Below, piece after piece: positions 9,584 to 16,514 of a stretch of DNA of 64,000 nucleotides. A program made the position numbers and the translations under genes. Positions within the stretch are counted from its first letter, which is position 1. Every line of letters begins with the position of its first letter. Origin of the DNA: Glaciecola sp. XM2 (lineage in GTDB: Bacteria; Pseudomonadota; Gammaproteobacteria; Enterobacterales; Alteromonadaceae); the NCBI RefSeq assembly GCF_018595715.1, contig NZ_JAHEOJ010000025.1, forward strand, positions 190,300-254,299. The letters run 5' to 3'. The notes beneath the pieces were generated by a model that saw only the letters and a list, made by a program, of their open reading frames with translations, was not told where the DNA came from and ran no database searches.

Positions 9584-9612
9584 ATTGAAATAATATTTTT
9601 CACATTGAAATA
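9584..9612 (-). promoter_or_regulatory. Direct repeat, candidate activator-binding (UAS) site
   Basis: The nonamer ATTGAAATA (TATTTCAAT on the minus strand) occurs at 9584-9592 and again at 9604-9612, a 20-bp period or two helical turns. It lies about 85-125 bp upstream of the sigma-54 promoter, where enhancer sites for such activators normally sit, and just after the stop of the neighbouring VOC gene. Binding by the adjacent PrpR-like protein is inferred from position and phasing only. Confidence 0.45.
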
Positions 9613-9999
9613 TTAAGTCTTGGTTTGCGTTAATTGTAAGATCGCTCCAAATTGCTCTATTTGCGCGATATCACATATTTCCCAACCGTCTAGGCCTTGG
9701 CGCTTTTCAACATGTTTTAAGGCGAGCTGATCTAAGGTTTGCTCAATAGATTGCGTGGCAAAGGATAGCAAAAAAATACCTTCCCCTTTTGTTGCCAAAA
9801 TTTCAGCTACAACGCCTTCTTTGCTAGTGGGCTGCACTAATACCAATTGCGTTTCACCAATACTAAATCGCGCTGTTTTCACCATGCGTTTAGGCAAACT
9901 TTCCTCAATGGCACTTTGCTGAAATAAGTTCTTAAAATACGCAATAGAGTGCTCTAGGTCGGCAACAACAAAGTTGATATGATGTATATGTGTTAACAC
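9613..9999 (-). CDS. VOC (glyoxalase/methylmalonyl-CoA epimerase-like) protein
   Basis: A 128-residue protein of the vicinal-oxygen-chelate fold. The opening MLTHIHHINFVVADLEHSIA matches the first beta-alpha unit with a metal-ligand histidine, and GAILQL near the C-terminus matches the last strand. The middle GEGIFLLSFAT lacks the second histidine seen in methylmalonyl-CoA epimerases (GEGxHHIAF), so epimerase activity is doubtful. The start is GTG at 9999 with GAGG six bases upstream. It precedes the regulator operon on the same strand with 172 nt between, which contains the sigma-54 promoter, so it is a separate transcription unit or an upstream readthrough contributor. Its substrate is not predictable. 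Confidence 0.75.
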   Translation of the reverse strand: MLTHIHHINFVVADLEHSIAYFKNLFQQSAIEESLPKRMVKTARFSIGETQLVLVQPTSKEGVVAEILATKGEGIFLLSFATQSIEQTLDQLALKHVEKRQGLDGWEICDIAQIEQFGAILQLTQTKT

Positions 10000-10287
10000 G
10001 CAACACCTCTGGCAGGTATGGTTACAATAGAGATGAGTAAAGCGTAGATGCTTTTGTCGTGTGTCGCCAGCTTGAACAGAGCAGCATATGCTGAAAGTGA
10101 GAACGAAGGGCGGGAACCCATCAATCCAATAGCACGTTAATACTGCTGCAAACCAAATCCAAATGGAAAAAGCGCCTTTCCATCAAACTGCCCTAAACAT
10201 AAAACCATAAGACGTCTGATATTGAATCTCAGAATTAATATCAGCTTGTTTAGTTGATTGATCAACCAAGCCAGTCCACTAAAAAGA

Positions 10288-10446
10288 CTACGCATCAGAA
10301 TCTAGAAGCTTAGCTCGACGTAGCCATATTCCTCGTATTTGGCGACCAGTAAGCCACTTAGATAACACTTTCAAGTCTTCTTCTGTTAATTTCTCTAAAA
10401 CGGCCCTAAATTCCGGTGTAAGGCTTAGGTCTGCCTCTTTTAACAT
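10288..10446 (-). pseudogene. Short ORF, likely 3' remnant of a lost gene
   Basis: From an ATG at 10446 the minus strand encodes 52 residues (MLKEADLSLTPEFRAVLEKL... ending AKLLDSDA) before TAG at 10288-10290. The open frame continues upstream without a start to a TAG near 10600, reading GFTQDDWQIWLYDHTRAF and similar protein-like sequence. I therefore read it as the C-terminal part of a gene whose 5' end has decayed. A free-standing 52-residue helical protein is the alternative. I do not recognise the family. Confidence 0.35.
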
Positions 10447-10721
10447 GTCAGGGCGAGAGCTCGATGTCCTAAAAGCTCTGGTATGATCATACAGCCATAT
10501 CTGCCAATCATCTTGAGTAAAGCCAATTCGGCTTGATAAAGCGCTAGAAGATGAAAATATTGAATATACCGTTCTGTTGAGAAAAAAAGGGGAACCAAAA
10601 CTCTATTTATGTGATCCTCGGGTAGTGAACAAATGGACGAGAAAGGAAGATGAATAAACACAAACCCTCATTTTCCGTTACCACTTTTTCATGAAAAAAG
10701 TCACACCATATAACGGACTGG

Positions 10722-10748
10722 CCCAACCTTGTGCCGACTAAGGTTGGG
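10722..10748. repeat. Perfect 9-bp inverted repeat
   Basis: CCCAACCTT (10722-10730) and AAGGTTGGG (10740-10748) flank a 9-nt loop. Neither strand has a T-tract after it, so a simple intrinsic terminator is unlikely. It lies about 120 bp upstream of the amidohydrolase operon and could be an operator or an RNA hairpin. Confidence 0.4.
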
Positions 10749-10868
10749 TTACCCATTTCTTGAAGACTGCCCACACATAGTCTACTTTTATAGACAAACA
10801 CAATGATTTATGTCAACAATGCTTTGCATGTTTGCATTTAGAGCATATCTACACATTTAGGGAAATTC

Positions 10869-12155
10869 ATGACAAAACACATAAGAATACTGCTCAGTGC
10901 CTTAGCATTGGTAAGTGTGTCAGGCCTGGCTAATGCCAATCAGGATGAGATTATCGCCATTACCGGCGCGCGCTTGCTACCGATTACCAGTGAACCTATT
11001 GACGGCGGCACCATTGTGCTAAAAGACGGTAAAATACACGCCATTGGCAAAGACATTAATATACCAAGCGGCGCTACCGTTATTGATGCCACTGGCAAAG
11101 TTATTATGCCGGGGATTGTCGATACCCATAGCCACGTGGGGGCATCGGGAGACACCAACGAGCGTTCTAAAAAACTCAACCCAGAAATGCGTCTGCTCGA
11201 CAGTTTTAACCCAGCAGATCCTAAAATCAAAGTCGCCTTGGCCGGCGGTATTACCACCGCCAATGTAATGCCCGGCAGTGGTAATGTAGTGGGTGGACAA
11301 ACCATATACATCAAAATGACCGGCGATACGGTAGATGAAATGATTGTGGATGGCAGTATCGGCGGGATGAAGTTTGCTAACGGCACCAACCCTAAAGGCG
11401 ACAAAGCCCCTACCACTCGTATGGCAACCGCGTCGATGGCGCGCGAGGCATTGTATGAAGCCAAAGCTTACTTAGAAAAGAAACAAGCGGCTGCGAAAAG
11501 CCGCAAAATAGACCCGCCAGAGTTTAACCTCGGTCATGAAGCCATGGCCGAAATCTTGGAAGGCAAGCGCATTTTGCACTTTCACTCGCATCGGGCAGAC
11601 GACATAGTCACCGTGCTCAGGCTGAAAAAAGAATTTGGCTTTCGCTTAGTCATTCAACACGGCACCGAAAGCTACAAAATTGCGAAGATGATTGCGGGGA
11701 TGGACGATGTCTATGTATCGCATATTTTGCTCGACAGTCACGGCGGTAAGCACGAAACCATGGAGTTAGTGATTGATGGCGCCGCTAAGCTTGAGCAAGC
11801 AGGCGTTAAACTTGCGCTGCATAGTGATGATGGCGTTATCGACAGCCGCTTTTTAATTCGTACCGCAGGACTTGCCATGCGCGGCGGCCTCTCAAGAGAT
11901 GCAGCATTAAAGTCATTGACCATTTACGGCGCTGAAATGCTTGATTTGACCGATCGTGTTGGCTCTCTTGAAGTGGGTAAAGACGCCGACCTCGCCATTT
12001 TCGACGGTGATCCTCTTTCGCTTTATTCCAATGTGCTAGAGACTTGGATTGAAGGTGAAAAAGTATATGACCGCAGCATTCCTAAACATCGACTTTTTGC
12101 CACAGGTGGATATTTAATTGCAGACCGCTATTTAGCATTAGAAGAGGATAAGTAA
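10869..12155 (+). CDS. Secreted amidohydrolase (imidazolonepropionase-like), catalytic
   Basis: A 428-residue metal-dependent hydrolase with a signal peptide (residues 1-23, ending LANANQ). Candidate metal ligands are intact: HSH at 87-89 (VDTHSHVG), a histidine in HFHSH at 237-241, H264 in IQHGTES, and D320 in LHSDDG. The C-terminus carries the family hallmark VGSLEVGKDADLAIFDGDPL. Members hydrolyse cyclic amides, dipeptides or similar C-N bonds; the export signal points to a periplasmic or extracellular substrate. AGGGAAATTC precedes the ATG. Only 2 nt separate it from a paralogous gene, followed by a small secreted NTF2-like protein, so the three form one operon. Confidence 0.9.
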   Translation: MTKHIRILLSALALVSVSGLANANQDEIIAITGARLLPITSEPIDGGTIVLKDGKIHAIGKDINIPSGATVIDATGKVIMPGIVDTHSHVGASGDTNERSKKLNPEMRLLDSFNPADPKIKVALAGGITTANVMPGSGNVVGGQTIYIKMTGDTVDEMIVDGSIGGMKFANGTNPKGDKAPTTRMATASMAREALYEAKAYLEKKQAAAKSRKIDPPEFNLGHEAMAEILEGKRILHFHSHRADDIVTVLRLKKEFGFRLVIQHGTESYKIAKMIAGMDDVYVSHILLDSHGGKHETMELVIDGAAKLEQAGVKLALHSDDGVIDSRFLIRTAGLAMRGGLSRDAALKSLTIYGAEMLDLTDRVGSLEVGKDADLAIFDGDPLSLYSNVLETWIEGEKVYDRSIPKHRLFATGGYLIADRYLALEEDK

Positions 12156-12157
12156 TC

Positions 12158-13363
12158 ATGAGCATTCGTCATATATTTTTAGTACTTATCACTGTATTTG
12201 CCTGCCAAACCGCTATCGCACAAGACGTGTTCTACATTAAGGCTAATACTATCTATACCAGCACTGATGATGGCATCATTAGTAATGGCGTTATAAAAGT
12301 TGAGGATGGCAAAATTGCGCAAGTTGGCACCAATGTAACCATACCATCTGGCGCGAACGTGATTGAAACTGACATCGTGACACCTGGGCTTATCGATAGC
12401 CATACGGTTGTTGGTGTTAATGGGGCGTTTAACGAAGATGCTGATCAAGACGCTTTTGAGCGTGTAGATAGTATGGGCGCAGAGTATCGCATTTTAGACA
12501 GTTTCAACCCCTACGAATCGCTAATTGCTCACGCCTTGAAGTTTGGCGTCACCACCATTCATGTGACACCTCAACCGGCCGCTCCTGTTGGTGGTGTTAG
12601 CGCCATATTTAAAACAACTGGTCATACAGCCGATGAGATGGCCCTTCGCTCTGAAGCCGCCATGATGTTTAATTTGGGCGATGCGCCTAAAGCATACTTT
12701 AGAGATAGAAATGGACCATCGACGCGCATGGCGACCGCATCACTCATTCGCGAATCATTATACAAAGCCAAAGCTTGGCAAACAGAAGATGAAGACAAGC
12801 GCAAAATGGACTTGTCGATGCAGGCGCTTGCTAAAGTGCTAAGCGGCGAGCTAGACGCGATTTTTACCGCCCATAGAGAACACGACATCGCGACGGTTTT
12901 GCGTATTGCAAAAGAGTTTAACATCAAGCCTATCATCAACTATGGCACTGAAGGCTATCTTATGCGCGATACCTTATTAGCTGCAGATGCCACTGTAATC
13001 GCCGCGCCTACGATGCAGCGCAGCTCAGGTGAGAAACAAAACGCCTCGCTTGAAGCGGCAAAACTCCTGCATGATGCGCAAGTACCTTTCGTATTTTCTA
13101 GCGGCTATGAGGGCTACGTGCCCAAGACCCGTGTACTGCTATGGGAAATTGCCATTGCAGTCGCCAATGGTCTTGATAAACAAGCAGCTATTGATGCGGC
13201 AACAATCGTACCTGCAGAGCTATGGGGCATTAGCGATAAAGTAGGCAGTATTGAAGCCGGTAAGCACGCAGACTTAGTGCTGTATCAAGGCGACCCGTTT
13301 GAATACACGAGTAAAGTAACCGGTGTATACATTGAAGGTGTTCGAGTAAGTGAAGGGGGTTAA
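12158..13363 (+). CDS. Secreted amidohydrolase paralogue lacking metal ligands (probable pseudoenzyme)
   Basis: A 401-residue paralogue of the preceding gene, with a signal peptide (1-21, ending AIAQ) and the same C-terminal GSIEAGKHADLVLYQGDPF signature. At the metal sites the aligned residues differ: HxH becomes H82-T-V84 (IDSHTVVG), the HGTE histidine becomes Y262 (INYGTEG), and the HSDD aspartate becomes G316 (FSSGYEG). A histidine at 239 (TAHREHD) remains. Shared blocks such as RILDSFNP and RMATASL show clear common descent. I infer a non-catalytic partner, perhaps forming a heteromer with the upstream enzyme, or an enzyme with a new mechanism. A GAGG ribosome site lies inside the end of the previous gene. 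Confidence 0.88.
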   Translation: MSIRHIFLVLITVFACQTAIAQDVFYIKANTIYTSTDDGIISNGVIKVEDGKIAQVGTNVTIPSGANVIETDIVTPGLIDSHTVVGVNGAFNEDADQDAFERVDSMGAEYRILDSFNPYESLIAHALKFGVTTIHVTPQPAAPVGGVSAIFKTTGHTADEMALRSEAAMMFNLGDAPKAYFRDRNGPSTRMATASLIRESLYKAKAWQTEDEDKRKMDLSMQALAKVLSGELDAIFTAHREHDIATVLRIAKEFNIKPIINYGTEGYLMRDTLLAADATVIAAPTMQRSSGEKQNASLEAAKLLHDAQVPFVFSSGYEGYVPKTRVLLWEIAIAVANGLDKQAAIDAATIVPAELWGISDKVGSIEAGKHADLVLYQGDPFEYTSKVTGVYIEGVRVSEGG

Positions 13364-13372
13364 GCAAGGCTA

Positions 13373-13840
13373 ATGAGACCTCTTATTTTAATATGTGCGC
13401 TGCTTATAGCAGCGCCTCTTGTTTTTGCGAGCGATGCACGTGAGGATGTATCACAACAAGTGCTAATTCCGATACACACGCTATTTGACGGTATGAGAGA
13501 GTCAGACGGTGCTAAAGTGCGTGATGCCTTTGCGCCAAACGCTGTGATACATCGCGCGCATGCCTCACTGCGCAATGATCTTACTCCCGAAAGTTTTGCC
13601 ACCGCGGTAGAAAACAATCAAGACCAGCTTTGGGATGAAAAGATTTGGGATATCAAAGTAAACACCGATGAAAAGCTCGCTTCAGTATGGACACAATTTG
13701 CCTTCATCCGCAACGGTGAATTAAGCCACTGTGGCGTGAATTCGTTTCAGTTGTACAAGTTTGAAGATGGCTGGAAGATTATTCATCTTGTAGATACCTT
13801 TCGACAAGATGGGTGTGTGTTGCCCGAGCAGTTTAAATAG
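13373..13840 (+). CDS. Secreted SnoaL/NTF2-like protein
   Basis: A 155-residue protein with a signal peptide (about 1-19, ending LVFAS). The mature part has the cone-shaped NTF2-like pattern: an initial helix (IPIHTLFDGMRESDGAKV), FAPNAVIHRA, an IKVNTDEKLASVWTQFAF strand pair, and VNSFQLYKFEDGWKIIHLVD at the end, as in Lumazine_bd_2/SnoaL-like domains. Such folds bind small hydrophobic or polar ligands or catalyse simple eliminations; no catalytic set can be asserted here. It starts 9 nt after the pseudo-amidohydrolase (AAGG before the ATG) and is presumably co-expressed and co-exported with the pair. Confidence 0.78.
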   Translation: MRPLILICALLIAAPLVFASDAREDVSQQVLIPIHTLFDGMRESDGAKVRDAFAPNAVIHRAHASLRNDLTPESFATAVENNQDQLWDEKIWDIKVNTDEKLASVWTQFAFIRNGELSHCGVNSFQLYKFEDGWKIIHLVDTFRQDGCVLPEQFK

Positions 13841-14449
13841 CTTGCTGTTGCCGTCATAAAGATAGGGATATTGTGTTATGGCAATAAAGTGTGAACAGGC
13901 ACTGTAGTATTTACCTTCAAGTTTGCACGGATTTGGTTCTGTGCAATTTGGGTTGGCTATAACTTCATCTGAAAGTTTGCAATTAAGGGCTAATAAAGTC
14001 TAAATGAAAGTTCGTCTCCAAATGGGGAAGAGAACGGAACGAACAGTATTATGCCTTCGCAAGGATGACGCCTGGGACGTTTCAAACAGCGTAGTTAATG
14101 CATCGGCCATGACCGCAATCGGATGGCACTTGTCACTCGAAGAGGATTAGCTTGAGGCCAATCACTTCCTATGAAAATTTAAGGAAGCGTACAAACTATA
14201 TTGTCATTACACAACACTTGTGCAGTAACAATAAAGTCTGCACGCAAGAAGGATTATTTCCCTTAAAGTTTGAACGCACTAATTGTCCGACGATAAATAG
14301 GTAGAAACTTATCAAGGTTTTGGCAATGTTTGATAGTTTTCTCGGTCAACGCTATCTTATTTCGATAACATAGTTTGATATTATTTAGGGTCTTGAATGG
14401 CCCTTGAATGGCCCTTGAATGGCCCTTGAGAGGCTGTGAGTTCAATTGG
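13841..14449. other. Non-coding/decayed stretch
   Basis: About 600 bp without a supportable gene. It contains an imperfect inverted repeat right after the NTF2-like gene (around 13848-13884, TTGCC..ATAA/TTATGGCAA) and the 11-bp tandem repeat noted separately. All frames are broken at short intervals. Confidence 0.5.
14392..14428. repeat. 11-bp tandem repeat, three full copies plus part
   Basis: The unit CTTGAATGGCC repeats at 14392, 14403 and 14414, followed by a partial copy at 14425 (CTTGAGAGG). It lies just beyond the broken 3' end of the DUF4124 pseudogene, suggesting slippage or a rearrangement junction there. Confidence 0.85.
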
Positions 14450-14977
14450 TCAATGCAACGCTATTGTTTCAAAAAGCCTAAAATCAACTCGTACAGGTTT
14501 TACAAGGTGTTTAAGAACAACGCGTGCAAACATTTCTCGCGCCTTCATGACGCGGGCGTTAATAGTGTTACGCAAGTTCATGGGGGTTGATGAATTGTGG
14601 TAGTTGATGGATATCATTTCAGGTTGAATAGTACCAACTAGCTTAACGGGTGTATCACCGAATACTTGCCGTGGTTTGTCACTAATAGTAGTTGTGCCAT
14701 TTTGGTCTTGCCATTGATAAATGGCTTTTTGCTTGCTTGTGTTAAGTGGTAAAGCACACGATTCACCAACCGTTTGCAGTTCAGAAAATCGATGATGTAA
14801 AAGAGGCTCAGGTGATTGATCTAATTGATGGGGTACATTGCTTGGATTTAAAGTAGCTTTTATTTCATGCTTTTCGGTTGCAGCTATTGTTTCTGATTCA
14901 GTAGTCTCATGTGGGTTAATTAATTCCTGAAGCGAGTTGCACGTTAGCTTATAGTGTTGTGTCTGACAAGCTTGGTT
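14450..14977 (-). pseudogene. DUF4124-type protein remnant, truncated at both ends
   Basis: The minus strand is open from just after TGA (14978-14980) to TGA at 14450-14452, encoding 175 residues with no ATG, GTG or TTG near the upstream end. The centre reads KAIYQWQDQNGTTTISDKPR, a recognisable DUF4124 motif, followed by MNLRNTINARVMKAREMF and PVRVDFRLFET before an abrupt stop. DUF4124 normally sits directly after a signal peptide; here it lies mid-frame and the 3' part expected after the RVDFRLF segment is missing. I read it as an internal fragment of a secreted-protein gene that lost both ends. An unrecognised start by frameshift is less likely. Confidence 0.7.
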
Positions 14978-14992
14978 TCAATAAAGCTTAAG

Positions 14993-15033
14993 TTAGTCTT
15001 AAGGTTTACCGCTTAGACTAAGCGGTACTTTTT
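14993..15033 (+). promoter_or_regulatory. Attenuator-like leader of the glycosylation operon
   Basis: On the plus strand TACCGCTTA (15007-15015) pairs with TAAGCGGTA (15019-15027) over a 3-nt loop and is followed by CTTTTT, an intrinsic-terminator shape, only 28 nt before the glycosyltransferase ATG. Upstream, TTAGTCTTAAG (14993-15003) can instead pair, with a one-base bulge, with CTTAGACTAA (15012-15021), which would break the terminator stem. Two mutually exclusive folds are the hallmark of attenuation. The effector is unknown. Confidence 0.5.
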
Positions 15034-15061
15034 CAAAAGCGTTGTTAAAACCATCAGCAAC

Positions 15062-15805
15062 ATGCCAAAAATAAAATCTATAAGCGTTGTAATACCCGCT
15101 AAAAATGAGGCGGACAATATTAAGCCTTTGGTTAAGGAAGTTATGGTATCCCTTGATCAAGTGTGCGACTTTGAAATTATTTATATAGATGATGGCAGCT
15201 CAGACCATACTGCACAAAAGGTCATTCAACTAAGCCGCGAGTATCCAACTAAAGTCCGCTTGTTGCAACATTCAGAATCAGTGGGGCAGAGCACTGCAAT
15301 ACACACCGGTGTGTCCCATGCAAAAGGCAAGGTAATTGTAACCTTAGACGCCGATGGTCAAAACAATCCCAAAGATATTCCTAAGCTCTTAAACGCTGCT
15401 GCTAATTTTGATGCTGACAAAGACTATTGTATTGCTGGATATCGAAAATCACGAAAAGACACCGCTTGGAAACGCTTTCAATCAAAGGTAGCAAACAAAG
15501 TGCGTTCTAAGTTATTAAAAGACGCGACACCCGATACTGGGTGTGGACTGAAAGTATTTCCTCGGGCCACGTTTATGCAGTTGCCATACTTTGACCATAT
15601 GCATCGCTACTTGCCTGCCTTAATTAAACGCCTAGGCGGCAGCATTGAAGTGGTAGAAGTAAGTCATAGAGACCGCGAACATGGTATATCAAAATATGGC
15701 ATGTGGGGACGACTTTTTGCCGGTCTTGTTGATATGCTAGGGGTGATGTGGCTGCAACACCGAGCGAAAAAACCTTACGTTAGGGAATCTAGCCTTCATG
15801 AATAA
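15062..15805 (+). CDS. Family 2 glycosyltransferase (polyprenyl-phosphate type)
   Basis: A 247-residue GT2 enzyme resembling dolichyl-/undecaprenyl-phosphate mannose or glucose synthases. The start VVIPAKNEADNI (9-20), the nucleotide-binding IDDGSSD (42-48) and the DADGQ metal motif (96-100) are intact. The protein lacks the C-terminal membrane helices of ArnC/GtrB, so it is the short, DPM1-like form. It would load a sugar onto a C55 or similar carrier at the inner face of the membrane. It overlaps the next gene by 8 nt and forms an operon with a VTT-domain membrane protein and an ArnT-like transferase, fitting a load, flip and transfer scheme for modifying an envelope glycolipid. The last step is inference. 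Confidence 0.88.
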   Translation: MPKIKSISVVIPAKNEADNIKPLVKEVMVSLDQVCDFEIIYIDDGSSDHTAQKVIQLSREYPTKVRLLQHSESVGQSTAIHTGVSHAKGKVIVTLDADGQNNPKDIPKLLNAAANFDADKDYCIAGYRKSRKDTAWKRFQSKVANKVRSKLLKDATPDTGCGLKVFPRATFMQLPYFDHMHRYLPALIKRLGGSIEVVEVSHRDREHGISKYGMWGRLFAGLVDMLGVMWLQHRAKKPYVRESSLHE

Positions 15806-16514
15806 TAACAGCGACTTCGTATGGTATAAACATGGTTTAGGGACCGTGGCTGTATGCATGCTCGTTGCCTTCATGATGTCTTACTTGGATATGTTTAGTT
15901 TATTTAATCAGGCGTGGATAGATCGAGATATTCGTGATAACGGCTTGCTTGGAGGTGTCTATTTTATCTTAGTCGCGGGGATGCTAACCGCCTGTGGCGC
16001 GCCTCGTCAGTTGATGGCGTTTTTAGGGGGGTATGCCTTTGGCTTTGTCGCCGGCGCTTTGTTGTCTACCATCGCTACAGTTATGGGTTGCATGCTTGCG
16101 TTTTTTGCCTCTCGATTACTAATACGTCCCATCATACGCAGAAAGTTTAGTCGTCAAGTGGTGCGAATAGATAATTTTTTGTATCGGAATCCTTTTCGAA
16201 AAACGATGATTATTCGCCTGCTACCGGTAGGCAGTAATATAATGACCAACTTACTAGCAGGTAGTACAGCGGTAAAACCCAGTGCGTTTTTTGCGGGATC
16301 AGCACTTGGATATGTGCCGCAAATGGTGATTTTTGCACTCTTAGGTAAAGGCTTATTTATTGGGTCTGAATGGAAAATAGCCGTCAGTATCGCGTTATTG
16401 TTAATCTCGAGTTTTCTGAGCGTATCTTTATACAAAAAGAATCGTCAACAAGGCTTAGAAGTACTTGGCCCAGCGCTTAATGAGGGCGAGACTATTAATC
16501 ATAAGAATCGATGA
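15798..16514 (+). CDS. VTT/TVP38-DedA family membrane protein
   Basis: A 238-residue polytopic inner-membrane protein with a VTT (DedA/TMEM64) domain. The signature region with GGYAFGFVAGALLSTIATVM (about 76-95) and the arginine-bearing RLLPVGSNIMTNLLAG segment (about 138-153) are typical. Members of this superfamily are implicated in moving lipid-linked molecules across membranes, including undecaprenyl phosphate recycling (established for DedA/UptA-type proteins). Overlaps of 8 nt with the glycosyltransferase and 4 nt (ATGA) with the ArnT-like gene show tight coupling. In this setting it is a good candidate for the flippase of the polyprenyl-phosphate sugar made by the first gene. Confidence 0.85.
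   Translation: MNNNSDFVWYKHGLGTVAVCMLVAFMMSYLDMFSLFNQAWIDRDIRDNGLLGGVYFILVAGMLTACGAPRQLMAFLGGYAFGFVAGALLSTIATVMGCMLAFFASRLLIRPIIRRKFSRQVVRIDNFLYRNPFRKTMIIRLLPVGSNIMTNLLAGSTAVKPSAFFAGSALGYVPQMVIFALLGKGLFIGSEWKIAVSIALLLISSFLSVSLYKKNRQQGLEVLGPALNEGETINHKNR

Larger units (their letters stand above)
10000..10868. other. Gene-poor stretch with decayed coding traces
   Basis: No intact gene is visible between the VOC gene and the amidohydrolase pair. The stretch contains a protein-like minus-strand reading frame ending at 10288 (listed separately), a strong inverted repeat at 10722-10748, and AT-rich sequence. The last 60 bases before 10869 presumably carry the promoter of the amidohydrolase operon, but I see no convincing -35/-10 pair. 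Confidence 0.5.

Noticed and set aside
10082-10093. 12-bp palindrome CAGCATATGCTG
   Set aside because: Palindromes of this length are expected by chance many times in a 64-kb window, and no promoter overlaps it.
10525-10656. A plus-strand frame reading KALEDENIEYTVLLRKKGEPK that looks protein-like
   Set aside because: It has no start codon, is only about 44 codons long and is antisense to the minus-strand remnant; both cannot be real and neither is intact.
10607-10801. A 64-codon minus-strand frame containing MGNPTLVGTRLGQSV
   Set aside because: It overlaps the strong inverted repeat and a better protein-like frame, with no ribosome site or recognised motif.
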